Positions 8,010 to 17,692 of a stretch of DNA of 64,000 bases are shown here, piece after piece. This DNA comes from Chryseobacterium sp. KACC 21268 (GTDB lineage Bacteria; Bacteroidota; Bacteroidia; Flavobacteriales; Weeksellaceae). The notes beneath the pieces are model-generated. The model saw nothing but the letters and a program-made list of their open reading frames with translations, had not been told where the DNA came from and did not search any database. Where the stretch lies: contig CP117875.1 of NCBI GenBank assembly GCA_028736075.1, positions 1,674,001-1,738,000 of the forward strand. Reading direction: 5' to 3'. Positions within the stretch are counted from its first letter, which is position 1, and each line of letters begins with the position of its first letter. The position numbers and the translations under genes were made by a program.

Positions 8010-9314
8010 ATGAAAAAAATCTGGCAAAAAGACAATACGACAACCAATGATTTGGTTACAAAATTCACAGTCGGGAAAGACTTGGATTTTGACGACAGAT
8101 TAGCAAAATACGATGTGTTGGGTTCTATCGCCCACGCAAAAATGCTCGCAGAAGTTGGATTGATTCGACTGGATGAAGAGCAGGCAATTGTGGCCGTTTT
8201 GGAAGAAGTTCTTTCTGAAATCGAAAAAGAAACTTTCGAAATCGATAAAACAGCAGAAGATATCCATTCTCAAATCGAAAATATCCTCATCGAAAAACTG
8301 GGCGAAACAGGAAAAAAAATCCACACCGCAAGGTCCAGAAACGACCAGATTTTGACGGATATCAAATTATACTTAATAGACGAAATCAGAGAAATCACAG
8401 AGCTGACCGATTCATTTTTTCAAATCCTGAAAGACAAAGCCAATCTTCACAAAGATGTTTTGTTGCCTGGCTACACGCATTTGCAGGTGGCGATGCCGTC
8501 GTCTTTCGGATTGTGGTTTGGTGCGTATGCAGAATCTTTGGTGGACGATTTGGAATTGCTGTTTGCGACGAAGAATATCATTAATAAAAATCCACTAGGC
8601 TCGGCTGCAGGTTACGGTTCGTCATTCCCGATTGACAGAGAAAGTACGACTTACAAACTCGGTTTCAGAACTTTGAATCATAATGTGGTTTATGCGCAGA
8701 TGACGCGTGGGAAATCCGAGAAATTGTTGGCGAATTCGTTGTCGGTTATAGCAGGAACTTTAAGCAAATTTTCTTACGATGTTTGTCTTTATTTAAGTCA
8801 GAACTTCGATTTCATAAGTTTTCCGAAAGAATTCACAACTGGAAGCAGTATTATGCCACACAAGAAAAATCCCGATATTTTTGAATTGGTAAGAGCGAGA
8901 TGCAACAGAATTCAGGCTTTGCCAAATGAATTGATTTTGGTGACGAATAATCTGCCGTCAGGTTATCACAGAGATTTGCAATTGACAAAAGAAATCCTTT
9001 TTCCGGCCATCGATTCCTTGAAAGAATGTCTGGAAATCCTGATTTACACGCTTCCAAACATCGAAGTAAAAGACAATATTCTGGATGATGAAAAATACAA
9101 ATACATCTTCAGCGTAGAGAAAATCAACGAAGAAGTGAAGAATGGAAAATCATTTCGAGATGCCTATATCCAAATCGGTCAGGAAATAGAAAATGGCATG
9201 TTCGAATATGATTATAAAGAACTCAATCACTCTCATCAAGGCAGTTTGGGAAACCTTTGCCTCGACGAAATCGAATATCAATTCAATAAAGTCAGAGATA
9301 AATTGTTGGGTTGA
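8010..9314 (+). CDS. argH: Argininosuccinate lyase
   Basis: Splits argininosuccinate into arginine and fumarate, the last step. From the ATG at 8010 the protein has 434 residues, starting MKKIWQKDNT. The fumarase/lyase signature GSSIMPHKKNPD and the substrate loop TARSRNDQ are both present. An open extension up to 7929 lies entirely within a repeated spacer and begins with TTG, so I reject it. It closes the arginine cluster. The 154 bases after it hold more CTTTGCG-type words, then the convergent regulator gene. Confidence 0.95.
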   Translation: MKKIWQKDNTTTNDLVTKFTVGKDLDFDDRLAKYDVLGSIAHAKMLAEVGLIRLDEEQAIVAVLEEVLSEIEKETFEIDKTAEDIHSQIENILIEKLGETGKKIHTARSRNDQILTDIKLYLIDEIREITELTDSFFQILKDKANLHKDVLLPGYTHLQVAMPSSFGLWFGAYAESLVDDLELLFATKNIINKNPLGSAAGYGSSFPIDRESTTYKLGFRTLNHNVVYAQMTRGKSEKLLANSLSVIAGTLSKFSYDVCLYLSQNFDFISFPKEFTTGSSIMPHKKNPDIFELVRARCNRIQALPNELILVTNNLPSGYHRDLQLTKEILFPAIDSLKECLEILIYTLPNIEVKDNILDDEKYKYIFSVEKINEEVKNGKSFRDAYIQIGQEIENGMFEYDYKELNHSHQGSLGNLCLDEIEYQFNKVRDKLLG

Positions 9315-9316
9315 AA

Positions 9317-9464
9317 AATATCGCAAAGGCGCAAGATTTAATTAAACTTGATGTTTTAAGTCGCAAAGTTTTAAGTTACTTGGAATGATGTAAATCGAAG
9401 GTTTTATTTTGCGACTTTCAGCAGTTTATTAGTAAATAATTTTGCGACTTTGCGATAGAAATAT
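9317..9464. repeat. Degenerate CTTTGCG / CGCAAAG words between argH and the regulator
   Basis: CGCAAAGGCGCAAG, GTCGCAAAG, TTTGCGACTTTCAGCAG and TTTTGCGACTTTGCGATAG occur on both strands. It resembles an inverted, decayed form of the arg spacers. No clear terminator is seen. Confidence 0.5.
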
Positions 9465-9468
9465 ATTT

Positions 9469-9930
9469 TTAATCCAGTTTGAACTTGGTAGATTTTTTCA
9501 CTTCAGCCAAAACAATAGAACTGTGATATTGCCCAATGTGAGGACTGTTTGAAATCACATTAACAGTGAAGTGATTATAGGAATAAATGTCGTTTGCTAA
9601 GATTTTCAATTGATAATCATATTCGCCGGAAAGACTGATGATTTCCTGGACTTCATCATATTTTGAGATATAATTTTCGAAATCTTTAAGCGTGTTTTGA
9701 GACTGTTCTTTGAGTCGGACATTGCAATAGACAACGATATTGATTCCGAGTTTTTCACGGTTGAGTAGGGCGACATATTTTTCTACAACGCCACTTTTTT
9801 CAAGGTTTTTGATACGCTCGTAGGTCGGCGTGAAAGTCAGTCCGATTTTTTCGGAGATTTCCTTTACCGATAGCGTAGAATCTTCCTGTAGAAGCGAGAG
9901 AATTAATTTGTCTTTTTTGTCCAAACTCAT
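9469..9930 (-). CDS. Lrp/AsnC-family transcriptional regulator
   Basis: A 153-residue protein with an N-terminal AsnC-type helix-turn-helix (about residues 4-50, including LSVKEISEKIGLTFTPTYER) and a C-terminal RAM/effector domain (about 65-145). Members bind amino acids as octamers and control amino-acid metabolism. It is convergent with argH and close to it, so it is a candidate regulator of the arginine cluster or of pyrB-carAB, though nothing in the sequence proves the target. A minus-strand TACTTTTG lies 18-25 bases before the start. Confidence 0.92.
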   Translation of the reverse strand: MSLDKKDKLILSLLQEDSTLSVKEISEKIGLTFTPTYERIKNLEKSGVVEKYVALLNREKLGINIVVYCNVRLKEQSQNTLKDFENYISKYDEVQEIISLSGEYDYQLKILANDIYSYNHFTVNVISNSPHIGQYHSSIVLAEVKKSTKFKLD

Positions 9931-9947
9931 AATAATGTCAATTCTTT

Positions 9948-9955
9948 CAAAAGTA
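9948..9955 (-). promoter_or_regulatory. Minus-strand -7 element of the Lrp/AsnC gene
   Basis: Reads TACTTTTG on the minus strand, matching TAnnTTTG. No clear TTTG is found at the expected -33 distance. Confidence 0.4.
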
Positions 9956-10026
9956 AAGAAAATATTTGACTGGAGAAATTTTAAGCGTAGAAGTTCATTG
10001 ATTTATTACAAAAAAAATAGATAAGA

Positions 10027-10057
10027 TTTCATCATATCGAAAATATTGGTATCTTTG
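10027..10057 (+). promoter_or_regulatory. Promoter of the pyrB leader
   Basis: TATCTTTG at 10050-10057 matches TAnnTTTG exactly; TTTC at 10027-10030 is 19 bp upstream in the -33 position. Transcription would start at about 10061-10064, almost at the first base of the leader reading frame. Confidence 0.6.
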
Positions 10058-10063
10058 CACCCA

Positions 10064-10138
10064 ATGAATCTGGTACAGAATTTAGCGACAATAGTGTTTG
10101 GCAAATTTGCCGACAACAACAATATTTTTTATATTTAA
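10064..10138 (+). CDS. Putative 24-residue leader peptide of pyrB
   Basis: ATG at 10064 opens 24 codons (MNLVQNLATIVFGK...) ending with TAA at 10136-10138. It starts within a few bases of the predicted transcription start, so it would be leaderless or nearly so. Its last codons are U-rich (10122-10136). The stop codon touches the upstream arm of the terminator hairpin, so a ribosome at the end of the frame would block the hairpin. This is the geometry of the Escherichia coli pyrBI leader. Expression is unproven; chance is possible for a frame this short. Confidence 0.4.
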   Translation: MNLVQNLATIVFGKFADNNNIFYI

Positions 10139-10165
10139 CGAAGTCTTTTAGGCTTCGTTTTTTTT
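10137..10165 (+). terminator. Intrinsic terminator (attenuator) before pyrB
   Basis: AACGAAGTCT (10137-10146) pairs with AGGCTTCGTT (10150-10159), with one G-U pair and a TTT loop. A run of eight T follows (10158-10165). It stands between promoter and pyrB start (10183), so it must be passed for pyrB to be expressed. No gene precedes it on this strand that would need a terminator. Confidence 0.75.
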
Positions 10166-10182
10166 ATTTAAAAATTTCAGAT

Positions 10183-11085
10183 ATGATTAAGCTTGCACGC
10201 GTCTCCACGGAGAGTATAGAAAAAATTTTACAGGAAGCACAACAGTTTGCAGATGGTAAAGTCAGCAAAATTAAAGGTGATGTTTTCGCCGCGAACCTCT
10301 TTTTTGAGAATAGTACAAGAACCAAAACAAGCTTTGAAGTTGCTGAAAAGAAACTCGGACTTCAGGTTATTGATTTTGAAGCTGAAAAAAGTTCCATCGC
10401 AAAAGGCGAAACAATGCTTGATACGATTAAAACTTTGGAGGCTATCGGCGTGGAAGTTGCGGTTATCAGACATTCTGAAAAAAGATATTACGACCAGCTT
10501 CAAGATGCGAAATTGAGTATCGTAAATGCTGGCGACGGCGTTGGAAGCCATCCTTCACAGGCGCTTTTGGACGCTTTGACCATCATTCAGGAATTTGGAA
10601 AGATAGAAGGTTTGAAGATTGGAATCGTAGGTGATGTGAAACACAGCCGAGTTGCCAATTCAGGCGCAGGATTGTTCAGAAGAATGGGAGCGAAAGTCTA
10701 TTTCTCTGGCCCGGAATTCTGGTTTGACGAAGGAATGTTGGTCAACGGAACGTATATGCAGTTCGACGATTTGGTGAAAGAAGTGGATGTTTTGATGTTG
10801 TTGAGAATCCAGCACGAGCGTCACGAGAGAACTTTCAACTTCAAGTCCGAAGATTATCTTAAGAAATTCGGTTTGACCAAGGAAAGAGAAAAGAAAATGA
10901 AGCCAAACGCCATCATTATGCATCCGGCACCAATCAACAGAGGTGTGGAGATTGATTCGGAATTGGTGGAATGTGAAAGGTCCAGAATCTTCAAACAAAT
11001 GCAGAACGGCGTTTTTGCAAGAATGGCGATTCTTAAATTTGACCTTGAGAATAAAGGATTCGAGTTTGTCGACTCCCAAAATTAA
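10183..11085 (+). CDS. pyrB: Aspartate carbamoyltransferase, catalytic chain
   Basis: Transfers the carbamoyl group to aspartate, the first committed step of pyrimidine synthesis. The 300-residue protein has the carbamoyl-phosphate motif FENSTRTKTSFE near residues 41-52 and the HPAPINRGVEI segment near 246. No pyrI regulatory-chain gene follows. It is preceded by a leader with an attenuator-like terminator and followed by a terminator of its own, then by carA and carB, whose product it uses. Confidence 0.96.
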   Translation: MIKLARVSTESIEKILQEAQQFADGKVSKIKGDVFAANLFFENSTRTKTSFEVAEKKLGLQVIDFEAEKSSIAKGETMLDTIKTLEAIGVEVAVIRHSEKRYYDQLQDAKLSIVNAGDGVGSHPSQALLDALTIIQEFGKIEGLKIGIVGDVKHSRVANSGAGLFRRMGAKVYFSGPEFWFDEGMLVNGTYMQFDDLVKEVDVLMLLRIQHERHERTFNFKSEDYLKKFGLTKEREKKMKPNAIIMHPAPINRGVEIDSELVECERSRIFKQMQNGVFARMAILKFDLENKGFEFVDSQN

Positions 11086-11094
11086 AAATTAATT

Positions 11095-11119
11095 CACGCT
11101 TTTCGGGCGTGTTTTTTTT
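11095..11119 (+). terminator. Intrinsic terminator after pyrB
   Basis: CACGC (11095-11099) and GCGTG (11107-11111) form a stem around TTTTCGG, followed by eight T. It separates pyrB from carA, which may reduce or stop read-through. Confidence 0.8.
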
Positions 11120-11154
11120 GAGTAAAAATGGAATAAAATATAGAAAGGAAGACA

Positions 11155-11198
11155 GAAGCGGGGAGAAGGAAGACTTCCAACATCCATCTTCCCGCTTC
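11155..11198 (+). promoter_or_regulatory. Imperfect hairpin in the carA leader
   Basis: GAAGCGGGGAGA (11155-11166) pairs with TCTTCCCGCTTC (11187-11198), with one G-U. A smaller GGAAG-A-CTTCC hairpin lies inside. It ends 17 bases before the carA ATG. It could be a regulatory structure or only the low-complexity GGAAG-type words common in these spacers. Confidence 0.3.
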
Positions 11199-11215
11199 CA
11201 ACATAAAAAGTAAAA

Positions 11216-12304
11216 ATGAAAAAGAAATTAATATTAGAATCCGGAGAAGTATTCAATGGGGTAGGATTCGGAGCAGAACAGGAGACTGCCGGCGAAGTGG
11301 TTTTCAACACAGGAATGACGGGTTATCAGGAATTGATTTCCGACCCAAGCTATTGCGGACAAATCGTTTGTATGACGTACCCGTTGATAGGAAATTACGG
11401 CATCAACCGCGACGATTACGAAAGCATCGAACCGGCAATCAAAGGTTTGATTGTCAAAGAATTGTGCGATTTACCTTCCAACTTCCGAACTCAAATGACC
11501 TTGGATGAACTTTTCAAAAAGAAAAATCTATCCGGAATCTCAGGAATTGACACGAGAAGACTGACCAGAATTCTTCGCAACAAAGGTGTGGTTAAAGGAA
11601 AAATCGTTAACGCAGAAACTGACGAAAATTCTGTGGTTGAAGAATTGAAAGTAACTAATTTCCCTATCAATCAAGTAGAATCTGTTTCCACAAAAACTGC
11701 TTATGCAAGTCCTGGAAGAGGCTTCAAAGTGGTGTTGGTAGATTTCGGTTCCAAGTTGGGAATCATCCGCGAATTATCTCAAAGAAATTGCGACATCATT
11801 GTGGTTTCTCAGGACACAACCGCAGAAGATATTTTATTGATGGACCCAGACGGCATAATGCTTTCCAACGGTCCCGGCGACCCGGAAGATGTGAAAGGTG
11901 CCTCAGAATTGATTAATGGATTGCTCGGAAAAGTGCCGATTTTCGGGATTTGTTTAGGTCATCAATTGATTGGTCTGGCTTGTGGCGCAAAGACTTACAA
12001 ACTGAAATTTGGTCACAGAGGTGGCAATCATCCGGTTTTGGATTTAGAAAAAAATAAAGTGGCTATCACTTCTCAGAATCACGGTTACGCGATTGACCAG
12101 GAATCTTTGAAAAACACAGACTTAATCGAAACACACATCGCACTGAACGACAAAACCAACGAAGGTCTGAAACACAAAATCCATCCTTGTTTCTCCGTTC
12201 AATACCACCCGGAAGCAAGTCCAGGCCCAGAAGATGCGAATTATCTATTTGATGATTTTATTGAATTAATGGAGGAGTTTAAATCTAATCAAGTAAAAAA
12301 GTAA
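11216..12304 (+). CDS. carA: Carbamoyl-phosphate synthase, small (glutaminase) chain
   Basis: Hydrolyses glutamine and passes ammonia to CarB. The 362 residues comprise an N-terminal CarA domain and a C-terminal class I amidotransferase with the nucleophile motif GICLGHQ and the histidine/glutamate motif [10 protein letters not shown]. The stop codon is one base before the carB ATG, so carA and carB are surely one transcript. Its product feeds both PyrB and the arginine transcarbamylase encoded upstream. Confidence 0.96.
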   Translation: MKKKLILESGEVFNGVGFGAEQETAGEVVFNTGMTGYQELISDPSYCGQIVCMTYPLIGNYGINRDDYESIEPAIKGLIVKELCDLPSNFRTQMTLDELFKKKNLSGISGIDTRRLTRILRNKGVVKGKIVNAETDENSVVEELKVTNFPINQVESVSTKTAYASPGRGFKVVLVDFGSKLGIIRELSQRNCDIIVVSQDTTAEDILLMDPDGIMLSNGPGDPEDVKGASELINGLLGKVPIFGICLGHQLIGLACGAKTYKLKFGHRGGNHPVLDLEKNKVAITSQNHGYAIDQESLKNTDLIETHIALNDKTNEGLKHKIHPCFSVQYHPEASPGPEDANYLFDDFIELMEEFKSNQVKK

Positions 12305-12305
12305 A

Positions 12306-15300
12306 ATGGCAAAGCGTACAGACATAAAAACAATTTTAGTAATCGGCTCAGGTCCCATCATCATTGGCCAGGCGGCGGAATTTGATTATTCGGGGACACA
12401 AGCTTGTCTTTCCTTGAGAGAGGAAGGTTACAGCGTGATTCTAATCAATTCCAATCCGGCAACGATAATGACGGACAAAGAGATTGCCGACAAAGTTTAT
12501 ATCGAACCGATTTCTCTGGAATTTGTTTCCAGAATCATCAGAAAAGAACGTCCGGATGCATTGTTGCCAACTTTAGGTGGACAAACCGGACTTAATATGG
12601 CGGTTGAATTACAGAAATCCGGAATCTTGGAGGAATGTAAGGTGGAAGTTCTGGGAACCAAATTAGACGCTATCAATCAAGCCGAAGACAGAGACCTTTT
12701 CCGTGAATTGATGCACGAATTGAACGAGCCGGTTCCAGATTCCGACATCGTAACAACTGTTGAAGGCGCAATTGATTTTGCTAATAGAATCGGTTATCCG
12801 GTAATTGTTCGTCCCGCTTTTACAATGGGTGGAACAGGCGGTGGAATTGCTGCCACAGAACCCGAACTTCGTGAAATTGCTGAATTGGGATTGAAATATT
12901 CTCCCGTAACGCAATGTCTGATTGAGAAATCTATCGCAGGTTTCAAAGAAATCGAATACGAAGTGATGCGTGACAAAAACGACAACGCCATAGTGGTTTG
13001 TAATATGGAAAACATCGACCCGGTTGGTGTTCACACGGGAGATTCAATTGTTGTTGCGCCCTCGCAAACACTTTCTGACAGAGAATATCAGATGCTACGA
13101 AATGCATCACTCAAAATAATTCGAGCATTGGGAATCGAAGGTGGTTGCAACGTTCAGCTCGCTCTCGACCCGCATTCTTACCAATATTATATCATCGAAG
13201 TAAATCCGAGAGTCTCGCGTTCATCGGCTTTAGCAAGTAAGGCAACTGGTTATCCGATTGCGAAAATTGCTGCAAAAATTGCCGTTGGATTGACATTGGA
13301 CGAAATCAAAAATCCTGTAACCGGAACGTCTTACGCTTGTTTCGAGCCAGCTTTGGATTATGTCGTGACCAAGTTTCCAAGATTCCCATTCGATAAATTT
13401 GAAACGGCTGACAGAAGATTGTCGACGCAAATGAAAGCGACGGGCGAAGTAATGGCCATCGGAAGAAATTTCGAAGAGTCTTTGCACAAAGCCATCCGTT
13501 CTTTGGAAACCGGACTTCGCCATTTGGGATTAAAAGCAAAACAAGCTTTAGCCCTTACCGACGAGGAAATTGAAAGAAGGATTCGCGTTTGTGATGACGA
13601 GAGATTGTTCATCATCGGTGACGCTTTGAGAAGAGGATACGATTGGGAACAGATTGTGGAATGGAGCAAAATCGATAAATTCTTCATCTGGAAAATCAAA
13701 AAATTAATTGATTTCGAAAAGACAATTGCAGATAACAAGTTTGAGAAGGAAACGCTTATCGAAGCTAAGAAATTAGGCTTTGCTGACCTAAATATCGCTC
13801 ATCTTTGGGAAACGACACAACGTGAAGTTTTCAATTTCAGAAAAGAAAATGGTGTGATGCCGGTTTACAAAATGGTGGATACTTGCGCGGCAGAATTTGA
13901 ATCTGAAACGCCTTATTTCTACGGAACTTACGAAGAAGAAAATGAAAGTGTGGTTTCTGACAAGGAAAAAATCATCGTTCTTGGTTCAGGTCCAATTAGA
14001 ATTGGGCAAGGTGTTGAGTTCGATTATGCTACGGTTCATTCGGTTTGGGCGATTCAGCAGATGGGTTACGAGGCGATTATCATTAATAATAATCCGGAGA
14101 CGGTTTCTACAGACTTCTCGATTGCTGACAAATTATACTTCGAACCTTTGGCGGAAGAAGACGTGATGAACATCATCGAACTTGAAAAACCAAAAGGTGT
14201 TGTGGTTCAGTTTGGCGGACAAACCGCTATTAATTTAGCAGATAAATTATCGGCTCACGCCGTTCAGATTTTGGGAACTTCACTCGAAGATTTGGATAGA
14301 GCGGAGAACAGAGATAAATTCGAGAAAGCGCTTCAGGAACTGGGAATCCCACAGCCTTTAGGAAAAACTTCGACTTCAAAAGAAGAAGCAATTGTGATTG
14401 CCAACGAAATTGGTTATCCGGTTTTGGTGCGTCCAAGTTATGTTTTGGGAGGTCGAGCTATGGAAATCGTTTATACGGAGAAGGAACTTTCGCATTATAT
14501 GGAAAATGCGGTGGAAGCGAGCCCAGACCAGCCAGTTTTGATTGACCGATATTTGACAGGCCAAGAAGTCGAAGTAGATGCAATTTGCGACGGCGAAACG
14601 GTTGTCATTCCAGGGATTATGGAACATATCGAAAGAGCTGGTGTCCATTCCGGAGACTCAATCGCCGTTTATCCGCCACAACATTTGACGGAAACTCAAA
14701 TCAAAACTTTAGAAGATTACACGATAAGATTAGCTAAAGGCTTGAATGTGATTGGATTAATGAACATCCAATACGTGATTTCCAAAGGTGAAGTTTTTGT
14801 AATAGAAGTGAATCCACGTTCGTCCAGAACCGTTCCTTTCCTATCCAAAATAACGGATGTTCCTATGGCAAATCTTGCAACCAAAGCAATTCTTGGGGCG
14901 AAACTCAAAGACTTGGGTTACACATCGGGATTGATTCCGAACAAAGAAGGCATTTTCGTGAAAGTTCCGGTTTTCTCTTTCAGCAAATTGACGAAAGTGG
15001 ATATCTCTCTCGGACCAGAAATGAAATCGACAGGCGAAGTAATGGGCAAAGATTCAACCTTCGAAAAAGCCTTGTACAAAGGATTAATCGGTGCTGGAAG
15101 AAAAGTGCCGACACACGGTTCCATCTTATTCACAGTGGCTGACCAGGACAAGGAAGAAGCGTCTGAAATTGCGAGAAGATTCCATACGATTGGTTTCAGA
15201 ATCTGGGCAACAGAAGGAACGGCGAAGTATTTCGAGGAAAAAGGAATCCAAACCAAAATCGGTTACAAGATTGGAGAGGAAGATGTCAATTTGATTGATT

Positions 15301-15488
15301 TGATTCAAAAAGGAAAAGTCCAATACGTTGTGAATACGACCACCAAAGGAAAACAAGCCGAAAGAGACGGTTTCCAAATCCGAAGAATGTCAGTTGAAAA
15401 CGGTGTTCCTTGTTTAACGTCAATGGATACGGTTGAAGCGATTTTGAAGGTGATTGAGAGTATGACTTTTAAAATGGAGGCGATGTAA
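12306..15488 (+). CDS. carB: Carbamoyl-phosphate synthase, large chain
   Basis: Makes carbamoyl phosphate from bicarbonate, ammonia and two ATP. The 1,060 residues show the expected duplicated ATP-grasp halves, each opening with a GSGPIxIGQxxEFDY motif (near residues 14 and 563) and each containing an EVNPR(V/S)SR motif. The C-terminal MGS-like allosteric domain follows from about residue 930. Length and domain order are those of the full family. It is followed by a strong bidirectional terminator. Confidence 0.97.
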   Translation: MAKRTDIKTILVIGSGPIIIGQAAEFDYSGTQACLSLREEGYSVILINSNPATIMTDKEIADKVYIEPISLEFVSRIIRKERPDALLPTLGGQTGLNMAVELQKSGILEECKVEVLGTKLDAINQAEDRDLFRELMHELNEPVPDSDIVTTVEGAIDFANRIGYPVIVRPAFTMGGTGGGIAATEPELREIAELGLKYSPVTQCLIEKSIAGFKEIEYEVMRDKNDNAIVVCNMENIDPVGVHTGDSIVVAPSQTLSDREYQMLRNASLKIIRALGIEGGCNVQLALDPHSYQYYIIEVNPRVSRSSALASKATGYPIAKIAAKIAVGLTLDEIKNPVTGTSYACFEPALDYVVTKFPRFPFDKFETADRRLSTQMKATGEVMAIGRNFEESLHKAIRSLETGLRHLGLKAKQALALTDEEIERRIRVCDDERLFIIGDALRRGYDWEQIVEWSKIDKFFIWKIKKLIDFEKTIADNKFEKETLIEAKKLGFADLNIAHLWETTQREVFNFRKENGVMPVYKMVDTCAAEFESETPYFYGTYEEENESVVSDKEKIIVLGSGPIRIGQGVEFDYATVHSVWAIQQMGYEAIIINNNPETVSTDFSIADKLYFEPLAEEDVMNIIELEKPKGVVVQFGGQTAINLADKLSAHAVQILGTSLEDLDRAENRDKFEKALQELGIPQPLGKTSTSKEEAIVIANEIGYPVLVRPSYVLGGRAMEIVYTEKELSHYMENAVEASPDQPVLIDRYLTGQEVEVDAICDGETVVIPGIMEHIERAGVHSGDSIAVYPPQHLTETQIKTLEDYTIRLAKGLNVIGLMNIQYVISKGEVFVIEVNPRSSRTVPFLSKITDVPMANLATKAILGAKLKDLGYTSGLIPNKEGIFVKVPVFSFSKLTKVDISLGPEMKSTGEVMGKDSTFEKALYKGLIGAGRKVPTHGSILFTVADQDKEEASEIARRFHTIGFRIWATEGTAKYFEEKGIQTKIGYKIGEEDVNLIDLIQKGKVQYVVNTTTKGKQAERDGFQIRRMSVENGVPCLTSMDTVEAILKVIESMTFKMEAM

Positions 15489-15507
15489 TTTTAGGATTAA
15501 ATATAAT

Positions 15508-15548
15508 AAAGAAAGCGTTGTTAGATTTATTCTAACAACGCTTTCTTT
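15508..15548. terminator. Bidirectional terminator between carB and a convergent gene
   Basis: An 18-base perfect stem (15508-15525 with 15531-15548) and a five-base loop. The outer bases are AAAGAAAG / CTTTCTTT, giving U-rich ends in both directions. It lies between carB (+) and the secreted-protein gene on the minus strand. Confidence 0.85.
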
Positions 15549-15554
15549 TATTTA

Positions 15555-16601
15555 TTATTTAATGGTTTTCCATTTTGGATTTTCTGAATTATCTGCAATC
15601 TTGAGAGGGATAAAAGTTTTAAAATCTTTTGTTTTGTATTCAATCAACATCGATGGGCAACAATTTGCATCATCTTCTTTGTACAAATTGGTTGACAAAA
15701 AATATTCATCACTGGTCTTTTTTATATCAGCTCCTGCTCTTCCTTCAAAACGGAAACCTTTCTTGACATATTTAGAAACTTTTTTAACGAAATTTTGGTC
15801 TTCATAAGGATAAACGGAAATGGGAATTATGTTATCGCCATCAATTTTATAATAATTTTCGAAGGTTCCTGCTGCATAACCGGAAGTTACACCAAATGCA
15901 ATGATTTCGTTATTTACAACCTCATAAATTTGCGCTTCGCTGTCGTGCTTGGAAACTGGATTTGGAAAGTTGATATAATTTGGACTGAAGTTTTTCAACA
16001 ATAATTCTTCAGTTTCTTCGGAGTTGTAATTCTTTTTGGCAAATTGCTCATTTAATTTTTGAATCACCAATTTTCTGCTTTCTGGTGAATAGATGCTGTT
16101 GAAAGGGTTTTTTTGAAACTCATAGTTTTCCCTATACTGCTCATAATCTTTTTTCACATCTCCTGTTTTGTCGGATGTATTGTCCAATATACTGGTAAAA
16201 AGTTTGTAATGTTTTGGGTCGTCTTTTTTCATTTTTTCCAAGCTTTCCTTTCGTTTTTTTTCTCTTTCCTTTTCAAGTGAAGCATATTCTTCAAAGGTCA
16301 TCAGTTTTTCTTCTTTATCATTAGAAGTTTCTTCGTCAAATCCAAAATCGTTGCGTAACACGATTGAATCTGTAAATTTTTTCAGCAGATTATCAGAGTA
16401 TTTTTTGGAATTAAAATTCTTTTTTATTTTTTCGAAAAGACTTGCTTTTAAATATTGACTATAAAATTCCTGTTGTTCATTTGCAGGTATCGAATTCTGC
16501 ATATTTTGAAGTTCCGAAGTTGAATAAATGTTTGCTATTTTTTTTTGAGCAATCATAAAACCGCCTATCAGTACGGTAGAGAAGATAATTAGTTTTTTCA
16601 T
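15555..16601 (-). CDS. Secreted protein of unknown function
   Basis: 348 residues. A signal peptide (residues 1 to about 18, KKLIIF...GGFMIA followed by QKK) predicts export. The middle is rich in Lys and Glu (about 100-160) and probably helical; the C-terminal half has several beta-strand-like stretches and an NCCPSML cysteine pair. I recognise no family. It is a single-gene unit convergent with carB and divergent from a small lipoprotein gene. Confidence 0.75.
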   Translation of the reverse strand: MKKLIIFSTVLIGGFMIAQKKIANIYSTSELQNMQNSIPANEQQEFYSQYLKASLFEKIKKNFNSKKYSDNLLKKFTDSIVLRNDFGFDEETSNDKEEKLMTFEEYASLEKEREKKRKESLEKMKKDDPKHYKLFTSILDNTSDKTGDVKKDYEQYRENYEFQKNPFNSIYSPESRKLVIQKLNEQFAKKNYNSEETEELLLKNFSPNYINFPNPVSKHDSEAQIYEVVNNEIIAFGVTSGYAAGTFENYYKIDGDNIIPISVYPYEDQNFVKKVSKYVKKGFRFEGRAGADIKKTSDEYFLSTNLYKEDDANCCPSMLIEYKTKDFKTFIPLKIADNSENPKWKTIK

Positions 16602-16736
16602 TGTAAATTTTCTGGAAAATTATATATAATTAATAAAACTTCCTTACGGTTTCCCGTAATGCGTAAAAAATATTTTGTCTTTATTATAAAATTTTTTGTA
16701 CTATAAATATCTCTTATTTGCAGTTAGAATTAATCG

Positions 16737-16744
16737 TATTTTTG
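16737..16744 (+). promoter_or_regulatory. -7 element before the small lipoprotein gene
   Basis: TATTTTTG matches TAnnTTTG and lies 22 bases before the ATG at 16767. A TTTG is present at 16717-16720, slightly closer than the usual spacing. Confidence 0.45.
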
Positions 16745-16766
16745 ATTTCAAATAAATCATCAAAAA

Positions 16767-17069
16767 ATGAAAGCAACAAACATTTTAATTTTAGCCATTT
16801 CCGCATTGTCAATTTTCTCCTGCAAGTCCGTTCACGACAGATTGCAAACAGGAACCATTGTGAGAGATTGTACGGGAACTTATGTCAGAGTCGCAGAAAA
16901 CGAAGATTACTTGGTTTGCAATGCAGATATTTTAGCCACGAAAAATGATGGCGAAAAAGTATCAGTGATTTACGATTACACAAAAGAATGCGCAGAAAGG
17001 GACGGCAAAATAATGTGTATGATGTACCACGAAAACAAAGGAATGATAAGAGTTAAAAGCATAAAATAA
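16767..17069 (+). CDS. Small lipoprotein of unknown function
   Basis: 100 residues beginning with a lipoprotein signal: hydrophobic stretch, then LSIFSC with the lipidated cysteine at residue 19. Three or four further cysteines (DCTG, VCNA, ECAE, MCMM) could form disulphides in the periplasm. I recognise no family. The next gene starts after its terminator. Confidence 0.75.
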   Translation: MKATNILILAISALSIFSCKSVHDRLQTGTIVRDCTGTYVRVAENEDYLVCNADILATKNDGEKVSVIYDYTKECAERDGKIMCMMYHENKGMIRVKSIK

Positions 17070-17083
17070 CTCCAAAATATTAC

Positions 17084-17112
17084 AAATCCTCATCTGAAAA
17101 TGAGGATTTTTT
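17084..17112 (+). terminator. Intrinsic terminator after the lipoprotein gene
   Basis: AAATCCTCAT (17084-17093) pairs with ATGAGGATTT (17100-17109) around CTGAAA and runs into TTTT. The ATG in its right arm is in frame with the next gene but is part of the hairpin. Confidence 0.75.
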
Positions 17113-17120
17113 CTTTGGAT

Positions 17121-17639
17121 ATGATAATAGATTTATTGCAAAAAGAATTGCATTGGGAAACCAAAAAGCTGAAACGAAATGAATTTCTAAAAATTTCCGG
17201 GACCACAGATACAAATGTTTATTTGGTGGAAGAAGGAAGCGTTCGGATTTTCATTGATGATGATAACGAGGAACGCATCATCCGCTTCGGTTACAAAGGA
17301 AATATCATCGTTTCTCTGGATTCTTTTTTGTCGGATAAACCATCGGAATTTTATATTCAGGCGATTAAAAGTTCCATTTTCAAAGTAGCATCCAGAAAGG
17401 ATTTTTATACATTTGTCAACTCAAATGTTGAACATCTGAAACTTTGGAATTCCATTCTGGAAGATTTGGTCTTGCAACAGATTGAGCGCGAAAAAGATTT
17501 GCTGTACAATTCTCCGAAAATCCGCTACGAAAGGGTTTGGAGGCGAAGTCCGAAATTATTCCAAGAAATCCCGAATAAATATATCGCCAAATACCTTCGG
17601 ATGAGTCTGGAAACTTTGTCAAGGCTCAAAAAATCTTGA
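17121..17639 (+). CDS. Crp/Fnr-family transcriptional regulator
   Basis: A 172-residue protein (from the ATG at 17121) with a cyclic-nucleotide-binding-type beta roll (about residues 10-110; VYLVEEGSVRIF, IVSLDSFLSD) and a short C-terminal helix-turn-helix (IPNKYIAKYLRMSLETLSRL). I chose 17121 because the ATG at 17100 lies inside the preceding terminator. This short type is common in Flavobacteriia and usually acts on nearby genes; the DinB-like gene follows after 53 bases. The effector is unknown. Confidence 0.88.
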   Translation: MIIDLLQKELHWETKKLKRNEFLKISGTTDTNVYLVEEGSVRIFIDDDNEERIIRFGYKGNIIVSLDSFLSDKPSEFYIQAIKSSIFKVASRKDFYTFVNSNVEHLKLWNSILEDLVLQQIEREKDLLYNSPKIRYERVWRRSPKLFQEIPNKYIAKYLRMSLETLSRLKKS

Positions 17640-17692
17640 GTTCAGTCAAGATTTAAGAATGATTTTCTGAGGATATTTGTAAAAAATCATCA

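Noticed and set aside
17100-17120. ATG at 17100 as start of the Crp-like regulator
   Set aside because: It is in the right arm of the terminator of the preceding gene; the in-frame ATG at 17121 fits better.
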